Shown piece after piece: positions 42,279 to 49,154 of a stretch of DNA of 64,000 nt. Numbering within the stretch: position 1 is the first letter of the stretch; each line of letters begins with the position of its first letter. The DNA comes from Dehalococcoidia bacterium (GTDB lineage Bacteria; Chloroflexota; Dehalococcoidia; DSTF01; WHTK01): contig WHTK01000005.1 in NCBI GenBank assembly GCA_009377745.1, forward strand, positions 94,438 to 158,437, given 5' to 3'. The notes under the pieces are model-generated. The model was not told where the DNA came from. It did not search any database and was given only the letters and a program-made list of their open reading frames with translations. Position numbers and translations under genes: made by a program.

Positions 42279-42287
42279 GAGGGTCCG

Positions 42288-43046
42288 ATGCCTGCTACTC
42301 TCAAGCGCCTCAACGAGGTCTACCCGTCCGACGTCAAGTCGACCGTGCCGCTGGGACTGCGTATCAACGACATGCTCTACACCACCAGCCTCAACGCCGC
42401 CGACCCGGTGACGGGCGAGATATCCGGCGACATCCGCGAGCAGACCGCAAAGACGCTGCAGAACCTCAAGGACATGGTCGAGAAGGCCGGTGGCACGCTC
42501 GATAACGTGGCCCGCGGCGTCGGCTACTGCACCACTCCCGACGACCGTACACCCGTCGATGAGGTCTGGATGGAGATGTTCCCCAACGAGAAGGACAAGC
42601 CCGCCATGAAGGTGCTCCTCGGCGAGCTGCCGGCCGGCCAGCTGGTGCGCCTCGATGCACTGGTCCTGCTCGGCGCCAAGCGCACCCGTATCGACATCCC
42701 CAACGTCTCGGCTCATGACCCGACGATCAAGATCGGCAACTGGGTTATCACCTCGCGCTGTCACGGCAACGACCAGGCAACCGGCCAGATCGTTGAAGGC
42801 GGCCTGGACGCCGAAGCCAAGCAGACGCTCACCAATCTCTCGACGTTGATCAAGCTGGCCGGCGGCAGCGACTCCAACATCGTCCAGATAAACACCTACG
42901 GCCGCGAAGCTGACTACATTCCAGCCGCCAAGGCTGCCTTCGAGGTCCATTTCCCGGACCCGGCGAAGCGACCCGCGTTGAATCAGCAGGTCAACTTCGT
43001 CTCCTCCCGCATGCAGGTAGCGATGGAGATGTTCGCCGTCCTGTAA
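42288..43046 (+). CDS. Two-domain RidA-like protein, copy 2
   Basis: 252 residues with GGAGGG 6 nt before ATG. Two RidA-like halves: TLQNLKDMVEKAGGTLDNVA, then DEVWMEMFPNEKDKPAMKV, and in the second half WVITSRCHGNDQATGQIVEG, LTNLSTLIKLAGGSDSNIVQ. The linker IDIPNVSAHDP is shared with copy 1 (IQIPNVAHTNP) and copy 3 (IEIPGIHHQDY), so the three proteins arose by duplication of an already two-domain ancestor. The usual active-site Arg is absent (PAMKV). Middle of the RidA trio. It ends about 60 bp before copy 3. Confidence 0.84.
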   Translation: MPATLKRLNEVYPSDVKSTVPLGLRINDMLYTTSLNAADPVTGEISGDIREQTAKTLQNLKDMVEKAGGTLDNVARGVGYCTTPDDRTPVDEVWMEMFPNEKDKPAMKVLLGELPAGQLVRLDALVLLGAKRTRIDIPNVSAHDPTIKIGNWVITSRCHGNDQATGQIVEGGLDAEAKQTLTNLSTLIKLAGGSDSNIVQINTYGREADYIPAAKAAFEVHFPDPAKRPALNQQVNFVSSRMQVAMEMFAVL

Positions 43047-43108
43047 CCAAAAGCGTCTTCGGATAAATCAGAGCTGCCGCGAGTGGCTCTTAGCAGTGGA
43101 GGATTGTC

Positions 43109-43888
43109 ATGGCTACCGGTGAGCTGTTTCAGGAACTTTATCTAGACACGCAACACAACTCCCTGCCGGCTGCAGCCAAGGTTGGATCCGTAGTAATTGC
43201 TCCGTCCCTGCTGCCCGTCGACCCGCAGACCCAGAAGGTCGTCGATGGCGACCTGGAGGCGCAGCTGCGCGCTATCTTCCAGAACATGGACCGGGTGCTC
43301 GAAGCCGGCGGCTGTACCCGGCAGGATGTGGCCCGAGTCACGCTCTACATGACTCAGGTCAGCGACCGCACCGCCATGAACAAGGTCTACGCGGAGTGGT
43401 ACCCGGACGAGAACACCCGGCCGCCGCACAAGTACGTGCCCGCGGAGCTGCCGAAGGGCATCCTGGCCACGGCGCAGGTAATTGCCCAACCCGGTGGCGG
43501 CGTACGTGACATCGAGATCCCCGGCATCCACCATCAGGACTACATGTCGCTCGGCGGCCTCTGCGGCAACATCGTCACCTCGTCGCGCATCTTCGGCACC
43601 GATCCGGCCACCGGCAAGGGCAGCCAGGAGCCCGACGAGCACACCGCCATCGTCTTCGGTAACGCCGACACGATCCTCAAGATGGCCGGTGGCAGCTGGG
43701 ACAACATCGCCCAGGCGACGGCCTTCATCGGCTCCATGGAGCTGGCGCCCACGGTCGAGAAGCAGTGGAAGGAGCGCGTCAAGCCCGGTAACGACGCGCC
43801 GTTGCACTTCATCGAAACCAGCCTCGGCGGCCAGTCACGTGATGGCAAGCCGATGCTGCCGCGCCTCGAGATCGTCGCCGTCCTCTAG
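43109..43888 (+). CDS. Two-domain RidA-like protein, copy 3
   Basis: 259 residues, GTGGAGGATT site. First half: SLLPVDPQTQKVVDGDLEAQ, IFQNMDRVLEAGGCTRQDVA, MNKVYAEWYPDENTRPPHKY, the best-conserved RidA signature of the three; second half: GNIVTSSRIFGTDPATGKGS and FGNADTILKMAGGSWDNIAQ. Lys again replaces the expected Arg (PPHKY). The C-terminus has a charged insertion (SLGGQSRDGKPMLPR) not seen in copies 1 and 2. Followed by a terminator-like hairpin and a separate promoter for the Rieske genes, so transcription may be partly split here. Confidence 0.85.
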   Translation: MATGELFQELYLDTQHNSLPAAAKVGSVVIAPSLLPVDPQTQKVVDGDLEAQLRAIFQNMDRVLEAGGCTRQDVARVTLYMTQVSDRTAMNKVYAEWYPDENTRPPHKYVPAELPKGILATAQVIAQPGGGVRDIEIPGIHHQDYMSLGGLCGNIVTSSRIFGTDPATGKGSQEPDEHTAIVFGNADTILKMAGGSWDNIAQATAFIGSMELAPTVEKQWKERVKPGNDAPLHFIETSLGGQSRDGKPMLPRLEIVAVL

Positions 43889-43910
43889 GCCGCAAGTAGA
43901 GAAAAAACGC

Positions 43911-43940
43911 AGAAGGGGGCCTCCGAGTTAGGCCCTTTCT
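43911..43940 (+). terminator. Hairpin between the RidA and Rieske genes
   Basis: AGAAGGGGGCCT (43911-43922) and AGGCCCTTTCT (43930-43940) pair over 11 bp with one bulged base and a 7-nt loop, 22 bp after the RidA stop; GGTTTAGATTT follows. Either a partial terminator or an mRNA-processing site. Confidence 0.6.
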
Positions 43941-43949
43941 GGTTTAGAT

Positions 43950-43978
43950 TTGACAGCCCAGCTTCGCTCACGGATGAT
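43950..43978 (+). promoter_or_regulatory. Promoter of the Rieske trio
   Basis: TTGACA (43950-43955, perfect), 17 bp, GATGAT (43973-43978). It lies right after the hairpin and 22 bp before the ATG at 44000 with an AAAGG site, so the Rieske genes can be transcribed alone. Confidence 0.55.
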
Positions 43979-43999
43979 CCCACTCAACGAAAGGTAGAG

Positions 44000-44311
44000 A
44001 TGGCAGAGTACGTAAACGTCGGCAAGCTAAGCGAATTCCCCGAGGGCCAGCTCAAGGCCGTCAGCGTCAACGACGAGAAGGTTGGCGTGGTCAACCTCGC
44101 CGGGCAGCTGCACGCCTTCAGCCGCGAATGCACCCACGTTGGCGCCGACATGATGGGCAGCGACCTCTACGGCAATGAGATCCTCTGTTGGCTACATGGC
44201 TCCGCTTTCAACGTCGAGACCGGTGAGGTAGTACAGGGCCCGGCTAATGACCCACTGCCATTATTCGCCATTCGCATCGAGGGCGAGGACGTGCTCGTCG
44301 GCAAGGCGTAG
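44000..44311 (+). CDS. Rieske [2Fe-2S] ferredoxin, copy 1
   Basis: 103 residues, small soluble ferredoxin-type Rieske protein. All four ligands are present: Cys44 and His46 in CTH, Cys63 and His66 in CWLH, followed by GSAFNVETGEVVQGPA and the PLPLFAIRIEGEDVLVG end. Such proteins pass single electrons from a reductase to an oxygenase or other redox enzyme. There is no Rieske oxygenase alpha subunit or ferredoxin reductase in the cluster, so the natural partner is probably the heme-binding GlcG proteins upstream. Overlaps the next gene's region by a TAGTGATG junction. Confidence 0.92.
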   Translation: MAEYVNVGKLSEFPEGQLKAVSVNDEKVGVVNLAGQLHAFSRECTHVGADMMGSDLYGNEILCWLHGSAFNVETGEVVQGPANDPLPLFAIRIEGEDVLVGKA

Positions 44312-44313
44312 TG

Positions 44314-44625
44314 ATGATCGGTTTCGAATCCGTCGGCCGGGTGGCCGACTTCCCTCAGGGCTACGTCCGCGGCTTCAAGCTCCAGGATGAAGAAGTAGCT
44401 GTCGTCCAGGTAGACGGGCGTTTCTACGCCTTCAGCAACGCCTGCACGCACGAAGACGTCGATCTCGCTGACTCGATGCTCAACGGCGTGGAGCTGGCCT
44501 GCGTCTTCCACGGTTCCGTCTTCAACGTCGAAACTGGCAAGGCGCTGGCCGGTCCCGCCTACAAGCCTCTCGCGCTCTACAGCGTTCGTGTCGAGGGCGA
44601 GGACGTCTTCGTCGGCGAAGAGTAG
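44314..44625 (+). CDS. Rieske [2Fe-2S] ferredoxin, copy 2
   Basis: 103 residues from ATG 44314 (GTG 44311 overlaps the previous stop). The ligands Cys44, His46, Cys63 and His66 are at exactly the same residue numbers as copy 1: CTHEDVDL and CVFHGSVFNVETG. The second-shell sequence differs (EDVDLADSMLNGVEL instead of VGADMMGSDLYGNEI), so the redox potential and partner surface may differ. It is coupled to copies 1 and 3 with 2-bp spacing. Same family and likely the same role in electron transfer; sequence identity to copy 1 is moderate. Confidence 0.91.
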   Translation: MIGFESVGRVADFPQGYVRGFKLQDEEVAVVQVDGRFYAFSNACTHEDVDLADSMLNGVELACVFHGSVFNVETGKALAGPAYKPLALYSVRVEGEDVFVGEE

Positions 44626-44627
44626 CC

Positions 44628-44969
44628 GTGGACTACGTCAAAGTCGGGGTTGTGGGCGACTTCCCCGATAACATTATCAAGCTACGTCAGGTAGGCCGGG
44701 AGCAGGTTGCGGTGGTCAAGGCGGCGGGTGTCTTTCGCGCCTTCAGCAGCTTCTGCACCCACATCCAGATTAACTTGATTGGCAGCCGCGTTGAAAATCA
44801 ATCGGTCTGCTGCTGGCTCCACTACTCGGTCTTCAATCTCGAGACCGGCGTCTGCGTCGAGGGACCAGCCCGCGAGCCGCTGACGATATACAGCGTCCGG
44901 CTCGAAGCCGACGAGGTACTGGTCAGCCTCGATCAGCCGGCGACAACGCCAGTTGCCTCAGTAAGCTAA
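44628..44969 (+). CDS. Rieske [2Fe-2S] ferredoxin, copy 3
   Basis: 113 residues, GTG start 2 bp after copy 2. Ligands Cys43, His45, Cys62 and His65 (CTHIQINL, CCWLHYSVFNLETG) are kept, with an extra neighbouring Cys61 and Tyr in place of Gly after the second His, which should alter the cluster surroundings. The C-terminal extension (LDQPATTPVASVS) is non-conserved. Last gene of the nine-gene set. A weak hairpin about 120 bp further on may end the transcript. Confidence 0.9.
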   Translation: MDYVKVGVVGDFPDNIIKLRQVGREQVAVVKAAGVFRAFSSFCTHIQINLIGSRVENQSVCCWLHYSVFNLETGVCVEGPAREPLTIYSVRLEADEVLVSLDQPATTPVASVS

Positions 44970-45091
44970 TCGGCCTACTTTCCGGCCAGGCTATTGGCCC
45001 GACGTATCCGACTGCGCCTTCCGAGACGTCCAACGGTGATCGAATCTCTAGTGATGCCTGTCATCTGCGAATTCGCTCCAATTCAGCAAAA

Positions 45092-45110
45092 TAGGCAGAT
45101 TCCCTGTCTA
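45092..45110 (+). terminator. Weak terminator-like hairpin after the Rieske genes
   Basis: TAGGCAG-ATTCC-CTGTCTA (7-bp stem counting one G-U pair) followed by AAGTTTTT. The short stem makes this tentative. Confidence 0.35.
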
Positions 45111-45204
45111 AAGTTTTTGCGTTCTGGCCGATAACACCGAAGAGGCATAGACAGGCGCTACCTTAGCGTCCTGTTGCTTGTCCCACGCCTCATGGAGGAG
45201 CGCA

Positions 45205-46923
45205 ATGACAAATCGTGGTTTAGCCCGCCCTCGTTGGTTTGCGTTGGGCGTTGGCCTTGCGGCCATGCTCATGGTATTCGCCTGTGGCGGTGACCAGGGA
45301 GCTTCGACCAGAAGCGAAGACATGGCGCCGCCGGAGCAGCAAGTCCTGCGCCTGCGCCTCGTCGGCGAGCCCAAGACCATCGACCCACACCTGAGCAACT
45401 TCGCGTCCGAAACGACGCTGACGAAGCCCCTCTTTACCGGCCTCTTCACGTACGACGAGAACCTGAAGGTGGTGCCGGGGATCGCCTCTCAGATGCCTAC
45501 CGAGGAGAACGGCGGTATCTCGCGGGACGGGCTGACCTACACGATCAAACTCGAGAAGGACGCCAAGTGGAGCGATGGCAAGGCCATCACGGCTAACGAC
45601 TTCGTCTACAGCCTCAAGCGCGCCCTCGATCCCAAGCTCGCCGGCCCTTATGTCTCCTTCTTTTACGGGATCAGTGGCGCCCAGGATTACAACACTGCCC
45701 TCGGCACGGCTACTGCTCCCAAGGACCCGTCTGAAGCCGAGCTTACGGCCCTACGCGACAAGGTCGGCGTCAGCGCCAAGGACGGCAACACGGTTGTCTA
45801 CCAGCTGACCACGCCCAACCCCAGCTTCCTCAACCAGCTCGCTCTCTGGACCGCGTTTCCGGTCCGTGAGGATGTCGTCACAACCCACGGCGCGAACTGG
45901 ACCGAGGCCGAAAACCACGTTGGCAACGGCGCTTTTGTGTTGCGTGAGTGGGCGCACGATGAGCGCATCGTCTTCGAGCCCAACCCTTACTGGCACGGCG
46001 AGAAGCCGGCCCTGACGCGCATTGTGATCAACTTTATCGCCGATGACGCGGCGGCTTACGCTGCCTACCTGGCCGGTGACCTCGACCAGGTCATTGTCCC
46101 GCCGGCCAACCGCCGCGATGTCCTCTCTCCCGGCTCAGCGTTGAACGAGCAACTCGTCCGCATCCCGGACCTCAACACCTTCGCGGTCTTCATGAACAAC
46201 AGTGCTGCCCCCTTCGACAACCAGAAGGTGCGGCAGGCGCTTGGTATAGCCATCGACCGCGAAGCCTACGTCGAAGGCGTCCTTCAGGGTGGCGGCCGTC
46301 CGACCACCTCCTGGGTGCCGCCCGGCATGCCCGGCTTTGACGCCTCAATCGGCAGTGAGAACGCCTACAACCCGGCAAAGGCCAAGCAGCTCCTCAGCGA
46401 TGCGGGCTTCCCGGAGGGTCGCGGCCTGCCCAAGATCACTTTCGTCGCCGTCGCCAACGACTCGAACCGGATCGCCGGCCAGTTCATCGAGGACCAGCTC
46501 AGGCTCAACCTCGGGATCGAGGTGGAGCACGAGTACGTCGATTCACGCACCCGTGGCGCTCGCTATACGGCCAACGACTACCAGGCAACGATCATCAGCT
46601 GGAACGCCGACTGGCCCTATCCGGATAACTGGCTGCCGGACCTGTTCGGCAGCGGGGCGCTCAACAACCACACGGCCTGGAAAAGCATGAAATTCGACGA
46701 CCTGGTCCGGCGGGCTGCCGCTGAGACCGACGACGAGGATCGGCTGGCCCTCTACGGTGAGGCCCACAAGCTGGTGATCGATGAGGCCGTTATCGCCCCT
46801 CTGTACAACCGCGAGAGCTTTGTGCTGGTCAAGCCGCACGTCAAGGACCTTGTCATCACCAGCCTGGATGGGTCGATCAAGGGAGACTACAACTTCCACA
46901 AGACGTACATCGTCTCTCACTAG
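45205..46923 (+). CDS. Peptide/solute-binding lipoprotein (SBP family 5, OppA-like)
   Basis: 572 residues. Signal with a lipobox: LAAMLMVFACGGDQ (Cys at the +1 site) gives a lipoprotein. The family-5 core is clear: LRLRLVGEPKTIDPHLSNF, TLTKPLFTGLFTYDENLKVV, TYTIKLEKDAKWSDGKAITA with NDFVYSLKRALD, VRQALGIAIDREAYV. Such proteins feed oligopeptides or other solutes to Dpp/Opp permeases. ATG 45205 has GGAGGAG 4 nt upstream. Permease genes follow 112 bp on; a long hairpin in between may allow excess of the binding protein. The ligand is not predictable. Confidence 0.9.
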   Translation: MTNRGLARPRWFALGVGLAAMLMVFACGGDQGASTRSEDMAPPEQQVLRLRLVGEPKTIDPHLSNFASETTLTKPLFTGLFTYDENLKVVPGIASQMPTEENGGISRDGLTYTIKLEKDAKWSDGKAITANDFVYSLKRALDPKLAGPYVSFFYGISGAQDYNTALGTATAPKDPSEAELTALRDKVGVSAKDGNTVVYQLTTPNPSFLNQLALWTAFPVREDVVTTHGANWTEAENHVGNGAFVLREWAHDERIVFEPNPYWHGEKPALTRIVINFIADDAAAYAAYLAGDLDQVIVPPANRRDVLSPGSALNEQLVRIPDLNTFAVFMNNSAAPFDNQKVRQALGIAIDREAYVEGVLQGGGRPTTSWVPPGMPGFDASIGSENAYNPAKAKQLLSDAGFPEGRGLPKITFVAVANDSNRIAGQFIEDQLRLNLGIEVEHEYVDSRTRGARYTANDYQATIISWNADWPYPDNWLPDLFGSGALNNHTAWKSMKFDDLVRRAAAETDDEDRLALYGEAHKLVIDEAVIAPLYNRESFVLVKPHVKDLVITSLDGSIKGDYNFHKTYIVSH

Positions 46924-46971
46924 GAGAAAGCGGGAGCAGGATGGCTCCAAAATTGCGACAGCGGATTAGGA

Positions 46972-47011
46972 CGGACGAAACGGATGGGACTGGCTACCAT
47001 CCGTTTGTCCG
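46972..47011 (+). promoter_or_regulatory. Intercistronic stem-loop between binding protein and permease genes
   Basis: CGGACGAAACGGATGG (46972-46987) pairs with CCATCCGTTTGTCCG (46997-47011) over 15 bp with one bulge and a 9-nt loop. No U-tract, so it may protect the upstream mRNA or reduce read-through into the permeases. Confidence 0.6.
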
Positions 47012-47035
47012 CGCCTACTGGCTGAGCTGACGCCG

Positions 47036-47986
47036 ATGGCCATCTATGCCCTCAAGCGCCTTCTCTGGCTGATCCCCGTGCTGCTCTTCATCTCTATCGT
47101 CACCTTCGGGCTAATGCACGCTGTCGAAGGCGGCCCATGGGACGAAGACCGCAGCGTGCCGGCAGCCGTGACGGAGAACCTCAACCGCAAGTACGGCCTC
47201 GATAAGCCGGTCTGGCGCCAGTACATTAATTTCGTAACCAATGCGGTGCAGGGCGACCTCGGCGTCTCTTATCAGCGCCAGGACAAGCCCGTCACCGACA
47301 TCATCCTCTCGGGCTTTCGTGTTACCGCTGTCCTAGGGCTGATGGCCCTGCTGCTGGCAACAGCCGCAGGTGTCAGTCTAGGCGTCATGTCAGCGCTGAA
47401 CCGTAACCGGTTGCCGGACTACGCCGGCGTGCTCTTTGCTTCCTTGGGGTCGGCTCTGCCTGCCTTCGTGCTGGGCATCTTCCTCATCTACCTTTTCGGC
47501 GTGAAGCTGCAGCTGCTGCCGACCTTCGGCTGGGACGTGCGCCGAGGCCTGATCCCCGGCTGGCTGCCGCCCATCGAGCAGATGGTGTTGCCCGTGATCA
47601 CCCTGGCGGCGCTGCCGGCTGCCTACCTGGCGCGCGTGACCCGCGCCAGCCTGCTGGACGTGCTGCGCCAGGACTACATTCGCACCGCCCACGCCAAGGG
47701 CCTGAGCAGGACGGCTGTCCTCACGCGTCACAGCCTGCGCAACGCTGCCATCCCCGTGCTCACCGTCATTGGGCCGATAACCGCCGGCCTCGTGACCGGC
47801 TCCTTCATCATCGAACAGCTCTTTTCGGTGCCGGGTACCGGCCGGCTCTTCGTCCAGAGCGTCACGGCACGAGACTACGGCCTGATCATGGGCACAACCC
47901 TGTTCTATGCCACTGTCATCGTCGTTGCCAACCTGGCCGTAGACCTTGCCTATGCCTTCATTGACCCACGGATCCGCTATCGATGA
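47036..47986 (+). CDS. ABC transporter permease, DppB type
   Basis: 316 residues, six helices. LKRLLWLIPVLLFISIVTFG is the first span; the DppB cytoplasmic loop motif near VTRASLLDVLRQDYIRTAHAK, with AKGLS just after, is the EAA-type coupling helix. The C-terminus (NLAVDLAYAFIDPRIRYR) is the standard DppB end with DPRIRY. It partners the SBP at 45205 and the DppC at 47983, which it overlaps by 4 bp. No ATPase gene (DppD/F) lies nearby, so the ATPases must be shared or elsewhere. Confidence 0.93.
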   Translation: MAIYALKRLLWLIPVLLFISIVTFGLMHAVEGGPWDEDRSVPAAVTENLNRKYGLDKPVWRQYINFVTNAVQGDLGVSYQRQDKPVTDIILSGFRVTAVLGLMALLLATAAGVSLGVMSALNRNRLPDYAGVLFASLGSALPAFVLGIFLIYLFGVKLQLLPTFGWDVRRGLIPGWLPPIEQMVLPVITLAALPAAYLARVTRASLLDVLRQDYIRTAHAKGLSRTAVLTRHSLRNAAIPVLTVIGPITAGLVTGSFIIEQLFSVPGTGRLFVQSVTARDYGLIMGTTLFYATVIVVANLAVDLAYAFIDPRIRYR

Positions 47987-49002
47987 GCCGGATGGCGCGC
48001 AGGGACGGCGGCCTTGGTGTTCGAGGGCAGAAAGACGGCTCCCTGACCCTCACGGGTTCGCTACCGCCGGCTCACGGCCTCTGGAGGCTTGCCTGGCGGC
48101 GTCTGCTGCGTAATCGCCTTGCGGTGACGGGCCTCGGCGTCATCGCCGTTTTCGGGCTCGTGGCACTGCTGGCGCCCCTGATCGCCCCCCACGACCCGTC
48201 AGCGCAGAACCTGCGGGAGACCTTCGAGCCACTTAGCCTCAACCACCTCGCCGGCACCGATAACCTGGGCCGCGACTGGTTCAGCCGCCTCCTGTACGGC
48301 GCACGCCTTTCTATCGCCGTCGGTCTTTTCGCCCAGCTCATCGTCCTGGGCATCGGTGTGCCCGTGGGGCTCGCCGCCGGCCACTTCGGCAAGGGCATCG
48401 ATACCTTTCTCATGCGCACGACTGACCTCGTCTACGCTTTCCCGGACCTGCTGCTGATCATCCTCCTGCGTAGCGTCCTCGGAGGCAGCATCTTCACGCT
48501 GTTCCTGATCATCGGCATCGTCAGCTGGGTAGACATCGCCCGCCTCGTCCGGGGCCAGGTCCTGGGACTCAAAGGTCAGGAGTTCATCGAGGCGGCGCGG
48601 TCTCTCGGCGCTTCGGATCGCGACATAATGGCCCGGCACCTCTTTCCCAACCTGCTAGGTCCGCTGATCGTCGTCGTGGCCTTTGGCGTGCCACGCGCCA
48701 TCTTCATCGAGGCGTCTCTCAGCTTCATCGGCGTCGGCGCCAACCCGGGCGTGCCCAGCTGGGGCTCGATGGTGCAGGAGGCTTACGCGGCTATCTTTTC
48801 CTCGCCGCACCTCGTCATCTTCCCCTCGGCGGCGATTGCGCTGCTCATGCTGGCCTTCACCTTCGCCGGAGACGGCTTGCGCGATGCCCTCGACCCACGT
48901 ACGGAGGTCACGGCTCGCCCTCGCCGCGACATCGAAGAGCCTACATCGCCAGCGCTGCCCGTGCCCCACGAGACCGACACAGAGCTGCCCCGCGCGGCCT
49001 AG
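47983..49002 (+). CDS. ABC transporter permease, DppC type
   Basis: 339 residues, with the N-terminal cytoplasmic extension typical of DppC followed by LRNRLAVTGLGVIAVFGLVA. HDPSAQNLRETFEPLSLNHL and AGTDNLGRDWFSRLLYGARL are the diagnostic DppC periplasmic segment. EFIEAARSLGASDRDIMARH is the coupling helix, and NPGVPSWGSMVQEAY follows. The last 30 residues are charged and unconserved. Starts within the DppB stop (4-bp overlap). Complete; substrate as for the binding protein. Confidence 0.93.
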   Translation: MSRMARRDGGLGVRGQKDGSLTLTGSLPPAHGLWRLAWRRLLRNRLAVTGLGVIAVFGLVALLAPLIAPHDPSAQNLRETFEPLSLNHLAGTDNLGRDWFSRLLYGARLSIAVGLFAQLIVLGIGVPVGLAAGHFGKGIDTFLMRTTDLVYAFPDLLLIILLRSVLGGSIFTLFLIIGIVSWVDIARLVRGQVLGLKGQEFIEAARSLGASDRDIMARHLFPNLLGPLIVVVAFGVPRAIFIEASLSFIGVGANPGVPSWGSMVQEAYAAIFSSPHLVIFPSAAIALLMLAFTFAGDGLRDALDPRTEVTARPRRDIEEPTSPALPVPHETDTELPRAA

Positions 49003-49154
49003 CTATTTAGCGCCGGAAGTCTTCTTGTCCCGGCCAAAGGGACCGCCGGCCAGCCTTTCCGAGTGCAGGGCGAGGCCCATTTCCCATCCTACTTACCCAT
49101 ACGGACGGCGCCGCTTCGAGCGCATGAAGCCATTGCAGTATGCTCAGAGCATTG

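Noticed and set aside
41991..42950. Minus-strand open frame of about 320 codons over RidA copies 1 and 2
   Set aside because: Shadow of two conserved RidA genes; no start site, low-complexity product.
44000..44969. Rieske oxygenase electron-transfer components of an aromatic-ring dioxygenase
   Set aside because: No alpha subunit, beta subunit or reductase in the surroundings; three ferredoxins in a row instead.
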